Assembly (NCBI RefSeq): GCF_000024965.1
Contig: NC_013530.1
Coordinates: forward strand, 1,550,001 to 1,614,000
From: Xylanimonas cellulosilytica DSM 15894
GTDB lineage: Bacteria; Actinomycetota; Actinomycetes; Actinomycetales; Cellulomonadaceae
DNA length: 64,000 bases
Reading direction: 5' to 3'
Part shown: positions 45,177 through 54,234 of the stretch, piece after piece
How positions within the stretch are numbered: the first letter of the stretch is position 1
Layout of the letters: every line of letters begins with the position of its first letter
Notes under the pieces: generated by a model
The model's input: only the letters and a program-made list of their open reading frames with translations
Databases searched by the model: none
What the model was told of the DNA's origin: nothing
Program-made: the position numbers and the translations under genes

Positions 45177-45825
45177 ATGGCCAGTGACGTGCAGGGTCCG
45201 GACCGGCGTGCGGCAGGGCTGGTCGAGGACGTGTCGGCCCTCATCGAGCAGGCGCGTGACGCCGTCGCGGTCCAGGGCAACGCGGCGCTGACGATGCGGA
45301 ACTGGCACATCGGCCGCCGGATCGACGTCGAAGGGCTGCGCGAGCAGCGCGTGGGGTACGCGGAGGAGATTGTCGCCACGCTGTCACGACAACTGACGGC
45401 CCGGTACGGGCAGAGCTTCGACAAGTCGAACCTGCACAGGATGATCAAGTTCTCGCAGGTCTTCCCCGATGTCGAGATTGTGGGGACGCTGTCCCGACAG
45501 TTGACCTGATCGCACCTCTATGTCCTCCTTCTCGTGTGGTCCGACAAGGCCAGGCAGTTCTACATCGACCAGGCCATCAGCGCCCGGCTCAGCGTCCGGG
45601 CGCTGCGCGAGCTCATCGGGCGGCAGGGCTACGAGCGCAAGGAGATCGCGAACGCCCAGACACCGCACGGCTCGATGGTCCCGGCTGATGTCTTCCCCGA
45701 GCGCGACCGCGCTCCCGCCCAAGGCGGAGCTCGAAGCGCGGATCCGTCAGATCTACGCCGCGGCCCGCGAACGCCTGGCCCGCCGCCAGATCGAAGAGCC
45801 GAGCGCCGGACCGCACCGGCCTTGA
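45177..45825 (+). pseudogene. Decayed YhcG/DUF1016 nuclease gene
   Basis: The ATG at 45177 opens a frame with clear DUF1016 N-terminal sequence (MRNWHIGRRIDVEGLREQR, SFDKSNLHRMIKFSQVFPD). It hits TGA at 45507-45509. The same frame then continues with conserved sequence (SHLYVLLLVWSDKARQFYIDQA, SVRALRELIGRQGYERKEI) up to VPADVF near 45690. The TGA stands where the family usually has Trp (LTWSH), so a TGG-to-TGA change is likely. After that the reading shifts: a tail ALPPKAELEARIRQIYAAAR in another frame ends at 45825. The PDDEXK nuclease half (about 150 residues) is missing. An active nuclease cannot be made from this copy. Confidence 0.8.
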
Positions 45826-45907
45826 CCTCCCCAGCCGGTTGTCCCCACGGGCACGGGGCACCTGAGGGAACGCCGCGCCCGGACCCGCCCCCTGGCATGC
45901 TGCCGGG

Positions 45908-46522
45908 ATGGAGCCTTTCGTCCTCGCCTCCGAGCACGTCCGCCTCTCGACGCCCACCGTCGACGACGTCGAACACATCGACGCGATGTGCCAGGACGAG
46001 CAGATCCAGCGGTGGACGACGGTGCCCAGCCCGTATCGGCGCGAGCACGCGGAGGACTTCGTGACGCGGTTCGTGCCCCGCGGCTGGGAGTCGGGGCGCG
46101 AGTTGACGTGGGCGATCCGCCGGGCCGGTGACGTCCTGCCGGGCGAGGCGGAGCCGACGTTGCTGGGCATGGTCGGCCTGCACCTGGACGCGACTCCCGC
46201 GCCGAACGGCTCGGGGGAGGTCGGGTTCTGGATGGCGCCCGGGGCGCGCGGACGCGGGCTGATGACCGAGGCCGCCCGGCTGGTGGTCGACTACGGCCTC
46301 GACCCGGAAGGGCTCGGGCTGGCCCGGGTGGAGTGGCGGGCCGTGGTCGGCAACTGGGGCTCGCGCCGGATCGCCTGGAAGGTGGGCATCCGGGTCGAGG
46401 GGGAGATCCGGGGTCTGCTCGTGCACCGAGGCGTTCGCCTCGACGGCTGGGTCGGGACCATCCTGCCCGGCGACCCGCGCGAGCCGAACGAACCCTGGCC
46501 CGCCCACGCGCCGACCCGGTGA
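45908..46522 (+). CDS. GNAT family (RimJ/RimL-type) N-acetyltransferase
   Basis: This 204-residue acetyltransferase starts MEPFVLASEHVRLSTPTVDDV, the usual beta-1/alpha-1 of RimL-like proteins. Its acetyl-CoA loop is VGFWMAPGARGRGLMTEAARLVVDYG, and RVEWRAVVGNWGSRRIAWKVGIRVEG follows. The substrate may be a protein N-terminus, a ribosomal protein or a small amine. The ATG follows CATGCT by six bases, which suggests a leaderless message. It lies between the decayed DUF1016 gene and the ABC-F gene. Confidence 0.9.
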   Translation: MEPFVLASEHVRLSTPTVDDVEHIDAMCQDEQIQRWTTVPSPYRREHAEDFVTRFVPRGWESGRELTWAIRRAGDVLPGEAEPTLLGMVGLHLDATPAPNGSGEVGFWMAPGARGRGLMTEAARLVVDYGLDPEGLGLARVEWRAVVGNWGSRRIAWKVGIRVEGEIRGLLVHRGVRLDGWVGTILPGDPREPNEPWPAHAPTR

Positions 46523-46754
46523 GCGGCGGTCGTGGCCGACCTCACCGCCTTCTGCCTTGCGTGCGCCGTCGTCGTCGTGCGAACCTCGACGGGTCCCCGC
46601 GGGCTCCGTTCGCGCGTGAGAGGGGACGATCCTCGACCTCCAGGACGTGACATGACGGGTCTCCCGACCGCCGCCTGACCGGCGCCGCACCCTGCCCTCG
46701 CACGATCGCGAGCAGGGACGTCGGCGCACCAGCCGACCTTCGGAGACCATTCGC
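46523..46754 (+). promoter_or_regulatory. Leader of the ABC-F gene with a short open frame and hairpins
   Basis: The 232-base leader contains an eight-codon frame MTGLPTAA (46652-46678) with AGGAC upstream. Two hairpins follow: CCCTG/CAGGG-type arms across 46690-46717, and GTCGGC/GCCGAC (46720-46725, 46732-46737) close to the GGAG ribosome-binding site. Such an arrangement recalls ribosome-mediated attenuation of antibiotic-resistance ABC-F genes. No T-run marks a clear terminator. Confidence 0.4.
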
Positions 46755-48317
46755 ATGCCTTCCCCTGCCGTCGTCCTGCGCGACCTCACTTTCTCGTGGC
46801 CCGACGGGGCCACCCCGATCGCCGGCGTGAGCGGCGCCCTCGGTGCCGCCCGCACCGGACTCGTCGGCGCCAACGGCGCCGGCAAGTCCACGCTCCTGCG
46901 GCTCGTCGCCGGCCTGCTGACCCCGACGAGCGGTGGCGTCGCCGTGACCGGCGTCGCCGACTACCTCCCGCAGCGGCTCACCCTCGACACGCACCTCACG
47001 GTCGCGCACCTGCTCGGCGTGCGTGCGCAGGTCGACGCCGTGCGCGCCATCGCCGACGGCGATGTCCGGGCCGAGCTGTTCGACGTGGTCGGCGACGACT
47101 GGGACGCCGAGGACCGGGCCCGCGCCGCGCTCGGGTCCATCGGGCTGCCCGACGACGTGGACCGCGTCGTCGGCACCCTGTCTGGTGGCGAGGCGGTGCT
47201 GACCGCCGTCACCGGGGTGCGGCTGCGCGGCGCCGACGTCGCCCTGCTCGACGAACCCACCAACAACCTCGACGGCGCCGCCCGCGAGCGCCTGCACGAG
47301 CTGGTGCGGACGTGGCGGGGCGCCCTCGTCGTGGTGTCGCACGACCGGGAGCTGCTCGAGCTGGTCGACGAGACGGCGGAGCTGCGCGCGGGGGCGCTCG
47401 AGACGTACGGCGGCACGTACTCGCAGTACGAGTCGTTCGTCGAGGCGCGGCAGGAGGCCGCCCGGCGGGCCTTGCGGGACGCCGAGGCGGTGCTGCGCAA
47501 GGAGAAGGCGGACCGGATCAAGCTGCAGGAACGGATCGCGCACTCGGAGCGGCGCGGTCGTCAGGACGTCGCCGACGCCCGCTACGTCAAGGCGGCGATC
47601 AACGATCGCCGGAACGCGGCGGAGAAGTCGCAGGCCGCGCGCCGTGGGCAGGCGAACGCCAAGGAGGAGGCGGCCCGGGCGGCGGTGGACGCGGCCGGGC
47701 GGCAGGTGCGTGACGACGACCGGATCGTCGTCGACCTGCCCGATCCGGGGGTGGGTGCGGGGCGGCGGCTGGCGGTGCTGCGCGGGCCGGCGGGCGGCGA
47801 GCATGTCGTCCAGGGGCCGGAGCGGGTGGCGCTGACGGGTGCGAACGGCAGCGGCAAGACGACGCTGCTGGAGAAGCTGGTGGGCGGTGACGGGCTGCTG
47901 ACCGACCGGGTGGGGTATCTGCCGCAGCGCCTGGACCTGCTCGACGACGCCGCGACGGTGCTGGACGCGGTGCGCGTCGGCGCGCCGGAGGTGGCGCCGG
48001 GGGTGCTGCGCGGGCGGCTGGCGCGCTTCCTGGTGCGCGGTGACGCGGTCGACCGGCCGGTCGCCACGCTCAGCGGCGGCGAACGGTTCCGGGTGACGCT
48101 CGCGCGGCTGCTCCTGGCGGACCCGCCCGCGCAGCTCCTGGTGCTCGACGAGCCGACCAACAACCTGGACCTCGCGTCGGCGGACCGGCTGGTCGAGGCG
48201 TTGGGCGCGTACCGGGGGGCGTTGCTCGTGGTGAGCCACGACCGCGCGTTCCTCGACCGGCTGGGGCTGGACGCGGAGCTGGTGATCGCGGGCGGCATCC
48301 TGAGTCGTTCGTGGTGA
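46755..48317 (+). CDS. ABC-F family ATPase (ribosome protection/translation type)
   Basis: This 520-residue protein has two ATPase domains without membrane helices. Domain 1 has Walker A GANGAGKST, signature LSGGEA and LLDEPTNNLDGAAR. Domain 2 has GANGSGKTT, LSGGERFR and LDEPTNNLDLAS. A charged linker (about 225-320, VLRKEKADRIKLQERIAHSERRG) corresponds to the P-site tRNA interaction motif. The first signature lacks the usual Arg/Gln after GGE. ABC-F proteins act on ribosomes; some give resistance to macrolides, lincosamides or pleuromutilins. The leader with a small reading frame favours a drug-inducible role. Confidence 0.92.
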   Translation: MPSPAVVLRDLTFSWPDGATPIAGVSGALGAARTGLVGANGAGKSTLLRLVAGLLTPTSGGVAVTGVADYLPQRLTLDTHLTVAHLLGVRAQVDAVRAIADGDVRAELFDVVGDDWDAEDRARAALGSIGLPDDVDRVVGTLSGGEAVLTAVTGVRLRGADVALLDEPTNNLDGAARERLHELVRTWRGALVVVSHDRELLELVDETAELRAGALETYGGTYSQYESFVEARQEAARRALRDAEAVLRKEKADRIKLQERIAHSERRGRQDVADARYVKAAINDRRNAAEKSQAARRGQANAKEEAARAAVDAAGRQVRDDDRIVVDLPDPGVGAGRRLAVLRGPAGGEHVVQGPERVALTGANGSGKTTLLEKLVGGDGLLTDRVGYLPQRLDLLDDAATVLDAVRVGAPEVAPGVLRGRLARFLVRGDAVDRPVATLSGGERFRVTLARLLLADPPAQLLVLDEPTNNLDLASADRLVEALGAYRGALLVVSHDRAFLDRLGLDAELVIAGGILSRSW

Positions 48318-48318
48318 G

Positions 48319-48343
48319 GGTGGTTTCGACAGGCTCGACCACC
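48319..48343 (-). repeat. Dispersed palindromic repeat, copy C
   Basis: GGTGGT and ACCACC arms flank TTCGACAGGCTCG, the reverse orientation of the copy at 1286. It starts two bases after the ABC-F stop codon and may serve as its 3' hairpin. Confidence 0.75.
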
Positions 48344-48405
48344 GGGACCGCTCAGCCGACGGCAGCCGGCTGGGCCGACCTGAGCCGAAGGTGTTGGATG
48401 GCCGG

Positions 48406-50433
48406 GTGACGCGTTTCGACGAGCCCTCGACCCTGCCGTACGAGCTGCCGGACTATGCGGCGATCCGCCCGGAGGATCTCGAGCCCGCGATCCTCGCGGG
48501 CATGGCCGCCCAGCGGGCCGAGGTCGACGCCGTCGTGGCGGACCCGGAGGCGCCGAGCGTCGCGAACACCCTGGAGGCGATCGAGCGGTCCGGGCAGGTG
48601 CTGCACCGCGTGCTGACGGTGTTCCACAACCAGCTCGCAGCGGACGCGACGCCGTTCCTGGAGGACCTCGACGAGCGGCTCGCGCCCCAGCTCGCCGCGC
48701 ACCGCGACGCGATCCTCATGGACCGTGGGCTGTACGGGCGTCTGCGGGCGCTGGAGGCCGCCGCGCCGGAGCCCGACCAGGCGTGGCTGCTGCGCCGCCG
48801 GCTCACCGATGCACGCCGTGCCGGTGTGGCGCTCGACGACGACGCCCAGGCCACGTTGCGGGACCTCAACGGGCGGCTGACCACCCTGGAGGCGCGGTTC
48901 GGCCGCCTGCTGCTCGCGGGGGCGAACGCGGCGGCCGTGCTCGTCACGGAGGAGGCCGAGCTCGACGGGCTCGCAGACGACGCCCGTGACGCCGCCCGGG
49001 CGGCCGCACAGACGCGCGGGCTGGACGGCTGGCTGCTGGAGCTGCAGCTGCCCACCCACCAGAACGTCATCGCCGCCCTGACGAACCGGGCCCTGCGCGA
49101 GCGCCTCCAGCGCGCCTCGGAGACACGCGGCGCCGACGGCTCGGAGCACGACACCCGCGCCGTCCTGCTGGAGATCGCGCGGCTGCGCGCCGAACGGGCA
49201 CGCCTGCTCGGCCACCCGCACCACGCGGCGTACGTGGCCGAGGACGCGACGGCGAAGACCGCCGCGGCGGTCGAGTCGATGCTCGCCCGGCTCGCCCCGC
49301 CCGCCGTCGCCAACGCCCGCGCCGAGGCCGCGGACCTGACCGCCGCCCTGCAGACCGACCACCCCGGCGCCGAGCTGCGCGCCTGGGACTGGGCGTTCTA
49401 CGCCGAGCGTGTGCGCAAGGAGCGGTACGCGCTCGACGACGCGGCCCTGCGGCCCTACCTCGAGCTCGAGAAGGTGCTGCACGACGGCGTCTTCAAGGCC
49501 GCGCACCTGCTGTTCGGGCTCACCTTCACCGAGCGCACCGACCTGGTCGGCTACCACCCGGACGTCCGCGTCTGGGAGGTGTTCGACGGCGAGCAGGGCC
49601 TGGGACTGTTCCTCGGCGACTTCTACACCCGTGCGTCCAAGCGCGGCGGCGCCTGGATGAACAACCTCGTCGACCAGAACCACCTGCTCGGCCAGCAGCC
49701 CGTGGTGGTCAACAACCTCAACATCGTCAAGCCGCCCGCCGGGCGCCCCACGCTGCTGGTGTGGGACGAGGTCATCACGCTGTTCCACGAGTTCGGGCAC
49801 GCCCTGCACGGCCTGCTGTCCGACGTGCGCTACCCGTCGCAGTCCGGCACCGAGGTGCCGCGCGACTTCGTCGAGTACCCGAGCCAGGTCAACGAGATGT
49901 GGGCGTGGGACCCGGCGATCCTGGAGTCCTACGCCGTGCACCACGAGACGGGCGAGCCGCTGCCGCGCGCGTGGGTGGACACCCTGCTCGCGTCGCGGCT
50001 CTTCGGCGAGGGCTTCGCCACCACCGAGTACCTCGCGGCCGCGCTGCTCGACCAGGCCTGGCACCGCCTCACCCCCGAGCAGGTGCCCACGTCGGTCGAC
50101 GACGTCGTGCCGTTCGAGGAGGCGGCGCTGGCTGCCGCGGGTGTGGATCTCGCGTCCGTGCCGCCGCGCTACCGCACCACGTACTTCAACCACGTCTTCG
50201 GTTCGGGGTACGCGGCCGCGTACTACTCGTACATCTGGTCCGAGGTGCTCGACGCCGACACGGTGGCCTGGTACGAAGAGCACGGCGGCCTCACCCGCGA
50301 CAACGGCGAGGCGTTCCGCCGTGCGCTGCTGGCGCGCGGCGGGTCGCAGGACCCGTTGCAGTCCTTCCGGGACCTGCGCGGCCGCGACGCCGACATCGCA
50401 CCGCTGCTTCACCGACGGGGGCTGACCGCATGA
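48406..50433 (+). CDS. M3 family zinc metallopeptidase (peptidyl-dipeptidase/oligopeptidase)
   Basis: This peptidase of about 675 residues has the zinc motif His461-Glu-Phe-Gly-His465 (FHEFGHAL) and the third ligand region FVEYPSQVNEMWAWDP, as in Dcp/oligopeptidase A. It degrades short peptides in the cytoplasm; no signal peptide is present. The GTG at 48406 is chosen because TTGGAT lies six bases before it, as in many leaderless genes here. A GTG at 48391 would add five residues. The stop overlaps the following M20 peptidase start (ATGA), so the two peptidases are co-expressed. Confidence 0.93.
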   Translation: MTRFDEPSTLPYELPDYAAIRPEDLEPAILAGMAAQRAEVDAVVADPEAPSVANTLEAIERSGQVLHRVLTVFHNQLAADATPFLEDLDERLAPQLAAHRDAILMDRGLYGRLRALEAAAPEPDQAWLLRRRLTDARRAGVALDDDAQATLRDLNGRLTTLEARFGRLLLAGANAAAVLVTEEAELDGLADDARDAARAAAQTRGLDGWLLELQLPTHQNVIAALTNRALRERLQRASETRGADGSEHDTRAVLLEIARLRAERARLLGHPHHAAYVAEDATAKTAAAVESMLARLAPPAVANARAEAADLTAALQTDHPGAELRAWDWAFYAERVRKERYALDDAALRPYLELEKVLHDGVFKAAHLLFGLTFTERTDLVGYHPDVRVWEVFDGEQGLGLFLGDFYTRASKRGGAWMNNLVDQNHLLGQQPVVVNNLNIVKPPAGRPTLLVWDEVITLFHEFGHALHGLLSDVRYPSQSGTEVPRDFVEYPSQVNEMWAWDPAILESYAVHHETGEPLPRAWVDTLLASRLFGEGFATTEYLAAALLDQAWHRLTPEQVPTSVDDVVPFEEAALAAAGVDLASVPPRYRTTYFNHVFGSGYAAAYYSYIWSEVLDADTVAWYEEHGGLTRDNGEAFRRALLARGGSQDPLQSFRDLRGRDADIAPLLHRRGLTA

Positions 50434-51746
50434 CCGCACCGATCACCGCGTCCGACGAGGTCGCGCGCATCTGCCAGGACCTGCTGCGCATCGACACGTC
50501 CAACTTCGGTGACGACTCGGGGCCGGGGGAGCGGGTCGCGGCCGAGTACGTGGCCGAGCTGCTCACCGACGTCGGCCTGGACGTCGAGGTCTTCGAGTCG
50601 CGCCCCGGCCGCACCTCCGTGGTCACCCGGCTGGAGGGCACGGACCCGTCCCGGCCGGCGCTGGTGCTGCACGGCCACACCGACGTCGTGCCCGCCCAGG
50701 CGGGCGACTGGAGCGTCGACCCGTTCGGCGGCGAGGAGATCGACGGGCTGCTGTGGGGCCGCGGCGCCGTCGACATGAAGGACATGGACGCGATGATCCT
50801 GTCCGTCGTGCGGCAGTACGTGCGCGAGGGCCGCAAACCCGCCCGTGACGTCGTCGTCGCGATGTTCGCCGACGAGGAGGCCGGCGGGGTGCACGGCGCC
50901 CAGTGGGCGGTGCGGCACCGGCCCGAGCTGTTCGAGGGCGCCACCGAGGCCATCAGCGAGGTGGGCGGGTTCTCCGTCGAGGTCGGCGGGCGGCGCGCCT
51001 ACCTGCTCCAGACGGCGGAGAAGGGCCTGGCCTGGCTGCGTCTGATCGCGGACGGCCGGGCCGGGCACGGGTCGGCCGTCAACCATGACAACGCGGTCAC
51101 CGCGCTCGCCGAGGCGGTCGCCCGCGTCGGGCGGCACTCGTGGCCGTACACGCTCACCCCCACGGTCGAGCGGCTGCTGCGTGGCGTCGCGGACCTCACC
51201 GGGCTTCCGTTCGACGCCGAGGACCCTGCGTCGATCGACACCCTCGTGCGGGCGCTCGGCCCGGCCGCCCCCTTCGTAGGCGCCACGGTGCGGCACACCG
51301 CCAACCCCACCCAGCTCGCCGCCGGGTACAAGGCCAACGTCATCCCCGGGCGGGCCGAGGCGTCGGTCGACGTCCGGCTGCTGCCCGGCTACGAGGACGA
51401 GGGCATGGCCACGCTGCGCGAGCTCGTCGGCCCCGACGTGCGGATCGAGCCGATCCACCAGGACGTCGCGCTCGAGGTGCCGTTCTCCGGCTCGCTCGTC
51501 GACGCCATGGTCGACGCGCTCACGGCGGAGGACCCGGGCTCGGTGGTGCTGCCCTACACGCTCTCGGGCGGCACGGACAACAAGTCGCTGTCCCGCCTGG
51601 GGATCACCGGCTACGGGTTCGCGCCGCTGCGGCTGCCCGCCGACCTCGACTTCGTGAGCATGTTCCACGGCGTCGACGAGCGCGTTCCGGTCGACGCGCT
51701 GCGGTTCGGCACGCGCGTGCTGGACCGGCTGCTCGCGACCTGCTGA
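50430..51746 (+). CDS. M20 family metallopeptidase (ArgE/DapE-like)
   Basis: This 438-residue protein has the M20 metal ligands in LVLHGHTDVVP, GRGAVDMKD and FADEEAGG, and later GRAGHGSA of the dimerisation domain and FHGVDERVP near the end. M20 enzymes of this type are dipeptidases or deacylases; the substrate is not clear. It is translationally coupled to the M3 peptidase, so both may complete peptide breakdown. A paired dispersed repeat begins directly after the stop codon. Confidence 0.93.
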   Translation: MTAPITASDEVARICQDLLRIDTSNFGDDSGPGERVAAEYVAELLTDVGLDVEVFESRPGRTSVVTRLEGTDPSRPALVLHGHTDVVPAQAGDWSVDPFGGEEIDGLLWGRGAVDMKDMDAMILSVVRQYVREGRKPARDVVVAMFADEEAGGVHGAQWAVRHRPELFEGATEAISEVGGFSVEVGGRRAYLLQTAEKGLAWLRLIADGRAGHGSAVNHDNAVTALAEAVARVGRHSWPYTLTPTVERLLRGVADLTGLPFDAEDPASIDTLVRALGPAAPFVGATVRHTANPTQLAAGYKANVIPGRAEASVDVRLLPGYEDEGMATLRELVGPDVRIEPIHQDVALEVPFSGSLVDAMVDALTAEDPGSVVLPYTLSGGTDNKSLSRLGITGYGFAPLRLPADLDFVSMFHGVDERVPVDALRFGTRVLDRLLATC

Positions 51747-51793
51747 GTGGTTTCGACAGGCTCAACCACCCGGTGGTCGAGCCTGTCGAGACC
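51747..51793. repeat. Two facing copies (D) of the dispersed palindromic repeat
   Basis: A reverse-orientation copy (51747-51770; GTGGTTTCGACAGGCTCAAC then CACC) is followed by a forward copy (51772-51793; GGTGGTCGAGCCTGTCGAGA then CC). They fill the space between the convergent M20 peptidase and DUF5703 genes and could fold as one large hairpin terminating both. Confidence 0.8.
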
Positions 51794-51794
51794 C

Positions 51795-51998
51795 TCAGAA
51801 CGTCGCCTCGACCTTCATGACCTTGCGGCGCAACCACACCTTGCGGTGGCCGCCCACGTACAGCCGCGTGCGGGCCAGCTCCCACCGGCCGTACTCGGCC
51901 TCCTCGGTGAGCATCCGGCGCGCGTCGGGCACGCTGGTCTCGCGGTCGATCGTCAGCACGCGGTACTCGTAGTGGCTGAGGCCACCCGTCTTCTTCAT
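51795..51998 (-). CDS. Small conserved protein, DUF5703 type
   Basis: This 67-residue protein reads MKKTGGLSHYEYRVLTIDRE, then RRMLTEEAEYGRWELARTRLYVGGHRKVWLRRKVMKVEA. The YEYRVLTI and EYGRWELARTRLY parts are typical of a small actinobacterial family (DUF5703) of unknown function. It is basic and cytoplasmic with no membrane helix. GGGACGG precedes the ATG at 51998. It is divergent from the acidic protein at 52071. Confidence 0.85.
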   Translation of the reverse strand: MKKTGGLSHYEYRVLTIDRETSVPDARRMLTEEAEYGRWELARTRLYVGGHRKVWLRRKVMKVEATF

Positions 51999-52070
51999 CT
52001 CACCGTCCCTGGAGCGCCGTCGGCTGCCTTCGCCTGCCCATTGTGCCCCTGCGGGCGGTAGCGTCGGAGC

Positions 52071-52358
52071 ATGACCGCTGACCCGCGTGCCGCGCTCGAC
52101 CGTCTGATCGCGGCCCTCGAGGCCCACTTCGACGCGATCATCACGCGTCGTGCCGACGACGACCCGCGAGTCGACGACGCGTACGACGTCGTCGCCGACG
52201 CCTTCGACGTGTACGAGGACGCCCTCGCGCAGGTCCACGGTGAGGTCCTGCCGTTCGTCCTCGAGGAGGACGACGATGACGACGATGACGAGGACGACGA
52301 CGAGGAGGAGCTCGACGACGACGAGCTCGACAGCGAGCTCGAGGACTCCCGCTCCTGA
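52071..52358 (+). CDS. Small acidic protein with Asp/Glu tail
   Basis: The 95-residue protein has a helical N-terminal part (AALDRLIAALEAHFDAIITRR, VVADAFDVYEDALAQV) and a C-terminal run made almost only of Asp and Glu (about residues 65-92). Such proteins are sometimes annotated as primosomal in related genomes without proof. The tail could mimic nucleic acid or bind basic partners. The ATG follows TAGCGT by six bases (leaderless). GC-rich GAC/GAG repeats make the end of the gene a simple-sequence tract. Confidence 0.75.
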   Translation: MTADPRAALDRLIAALEAHFDAIITRRADDDPRVDDAYDVVADAFDVYEDALAQVHGEVLPFVLEEDDDDDDDEDDDEEELDDDELDSELEDSRS

Positions 52359-52371
52359 GCCGACCGGGGAG

Positions 52372-53313
52372 CTACGGCGCCGGCCACATCTCCGGATACC
52401 CGCGCGGGCTCGCCGACACGTCGTCGAGCGCGGCACGCACCTCGTCGGGCAGCTCGAGCTCGACCGCCGCGACCGACTGACGGAGCTGCCCCGGCGTGCG
52501 GGCACCCACGATCGCGGCGGCGACCTGGTCACGGGCCAGGAGCCACGCGAGCGCGATCTCGGCGGGCGTGCGGCCCAGACCGTGCGCGGCGGTCACCACG
52601 GCGTCGACGATCGCGCCGCACCGCTGCGTCAGGTAGGGCTCGACGAACCCGGCCAGGTGCGGTGACGCCGCCCGGGAGTCGGCCGGAACGGTGCGGCGGT
52701 ACTTGCCGGTGAGCACCCCCCGGCCCAGCGGCGACCAGGCGAGCAGGCCCATCCCGAGGGCCGCCGCCGCAGGCTGCACCTCCCGTTCCACGCCACGCTC
52801 CAGCAGCGAGTACTCGACCTCCAGGGCGGTCAGCCCGACGTCGTCGAGCAGCGACGCGGCCCGGGCGGACGCCCAGCCCGGATGGTTCGACAGGCCGACG
52901 TAGCGGGCCCGGCCGCTGGTGACGGCAAGGCGCAGCGCGGAGACCGTCTCCTCCAGGGGAGCGGCCGGGTCGGGGCACGCCACGAGGTACAGGTCGACGT
53001 GGTCGGTGCGCAGCCGCTCCAGGGAGCCGTCGAGGTCGGCGAGCAGGCCGCGCCGGGACGCGTCCCGGCCGCCCTTGGTGCACAGCACGAGCTCGTCGCG
53101 CGCCTTCGTGCCCGCCACCAGCTCGCCCAGGATCTGTTCGGCGTCACCGTGTGCATAGGTTGACGACGTATCCACCAGGGTGCCGCCCGCGTCCCGGAAG
53201 TCGTGGAGCTGTTCCGCGGCGTCGGCGGCGTCGGTGTCCCGCCCCCAGGTCATGGTCCCGAGGCCGAGCACGGACGTGCGCAGTCCTGACGTGCCGACAC
53301 GACGTTCTCTCAC
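52372..53313 (-). CDS. Aldo/keto reductase
   Basis: This 313-residue barrel enzyme has the family pattern [21 protein letters not shown] at the start, the catalytic Asp and Tyr in [14 protein letters not shown] and the catalytic Lys in LCTKGG. NADPH-binding segments [14 protein letters not shown] and [14 protein letters not shown] follow. It reduces an unknown aldehyde or ketone. The GTG at 53313 ([10 protein letters not shown]) is chosen because a TAACCT -10 lies upstream at 53336-53331. It is divergent from uppP with only 48 bases between starts. Confidence 0.93.
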   Translation of the reverse strand: MRERRVGTSGLRTSVLGLGTMTWGRDTDAADAAEQLHDFRDAGGTLVDTSSTYAHGDAEQILGELVAGTKARDELVLCTKGGRDASRRGLLADLDGSLERLRTDHVDLYLVACPDPAAPLEETVSALRLAVTSGRARYVGLSNHPGWASARAASLLDDVGLTALEVEYSLLERGVEREVQPAAAALGMGLLAWSPLGRGVLTGKYRRTVPADSRAASPHLAGFVEPYLTQRCGAIVDAVVTAAHGLGRTPAEIALAWLLARDQVAAAIVGARTPGQLRQSVAAVELELPDEVRAALDDVSASPRGYPEMWPAP

Positions 53314-53330
53314 GTGCCGCAGGTTATCGG

Positions 53331-53353
53331 CAGGCGGGCACAACGGATAAGGT
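53331..53353. promoter_or_regulatory. Back-to-back -10 elements of the reductase and uppP
   Basis: TAACCT on the minus strand (53336-53331) serves the aldo/keto reductase. TAAGGT on the plus strand (53348-53353) lies eight bases before the uppP GTG. The 48-base gap forces the two promoters to overlap, so they may compete. Confidence 0.5.
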
Positions 53354-53361
53354 CAACGCTC

Positions 53362-54234
53362 GTGAATGCGTGGGAAGCGATCGTCCTTGGCCTGGTGCAG
53401 GGCCTCACCGAGTTCCTCCCGATCTCGTCAAGCGCCCACCTGCGCATCGTCGGCAGCCTGATCGGCTCGGGCGACCCAGGAGCGGCGTTCACGGCGATCA
53501 CCCAGATCGGCACCGAGACCGCCGTCGTCCTGTACTACCGGCGCACCATCCGCGCCATCATCGTCGACTGGTGGAAGGCGCTGCGTGGCGCCGACGGGAC
53601 CGACCGGGCCGCGCGCTTCGGCAAGCACCGCGAGAACGCGCGCATGGCCTGGTACATCGTGCTGGGCTCCATCCCCATCGTCTTCTTCGGCCTGCTGCTC
53701 CAGGACTGGATCGAGACCTCGTTCCGCAACCTGTGGCTGACCGCCACCATGCTCGCCGTGTTCGCCCTGCTCCTCGGCTGGGCCGACAAGATCGGCGAAC
53801 GGCGCCGGACCCTGCACGAGCTCACCGGGAAGCGGGCGATCGCGTTCGGCCTCGCCCAGTCGCTGGCGCTCGTGCCGGGCGTGTCCCGCTCGGGCGGCAC
53901 CATCACCGCGGGCCTGCTCATGGGCTTCACCCGCAAGGCCGCCGCCGACTACGCGTTCCTGCTGGCCATCCCGGCCGTCATGGGCTCCGGGTTCTTCCAG
54001 CTGTTCCGCTCGCTCGGGGACAACCCGCCGCCCAACGCGCCCGGCGGGATCGAGACGCTCATCGCCACGATCATCGCGTTCGCCGTCGGCTACGTCGTCA
54101 TCATCGGCTTCCTCAAGCTCATCTCCACGCACTCCTACCGCGGGTTCGTGATCTACCGCCTCATCCTCGCCGTCGTCGTCGCGGTCCTGCTCATCGTCGG
54201 CGTGCTCACGCCGCTGTCCGGGTACTACGTCTGA
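53362..54234 (+). CDS. uppP: UppP/BacA, undecaprenyl-diphosphate phosphatase
   Basis: This 290-residue membrane enzyme recycles the undecaprenyl carrier for peptidoglycan synthesis and contributes to bacitracin tolerance. The catalytic signatures are [19 protein letters not shown] near the N-terminus and [20 protein letters not shown]. About eight helices are present. The GTG at 53362 follows TAAGGT by eight bases. The stop shares one base with the mshC ATG (TGATG), forming a two-gene unit. Confidence 0.96.
   Translation: MNAWEAIVLGLVQGLTEFLPISSSAHLRIVGSLIGSGDPGAAFTAITQIGTETAVVLYYRRTIRAIIVDWWKALRGADGTDRAARFGKHRENARMAWYIVLGSIPIVFFGLLLQDWIETSFRNLWLTATMLAVFALLLGWADKIGERRRTLHELTGKRAIAFGLAQSLALVPGVSRSGGTITAGLLMGFTRKAAADYAFLLAIPAVMGSGFFQLFRSLGDNPPPNAPGGIETLIATIIAFAVGYVVIIGFLKLISTHSYRGFVIYRLILAVVVAVLLIVGVLTPLSGYYV

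Noticed and set aside
44448-45825. Integrated element using tRNA-Leu as attachment site
   Set aside because: No copy of the tRNA 3' end is visible downstream and no integrase is present. Only the decayed DUF1016 gene hints at past mobility.
52261-52358. Possible CRISPR-like or tandem repeat in the GAC/GAG-rich tract
   Set aside because: It is a simple-sequence acidic coding tract without spacers.
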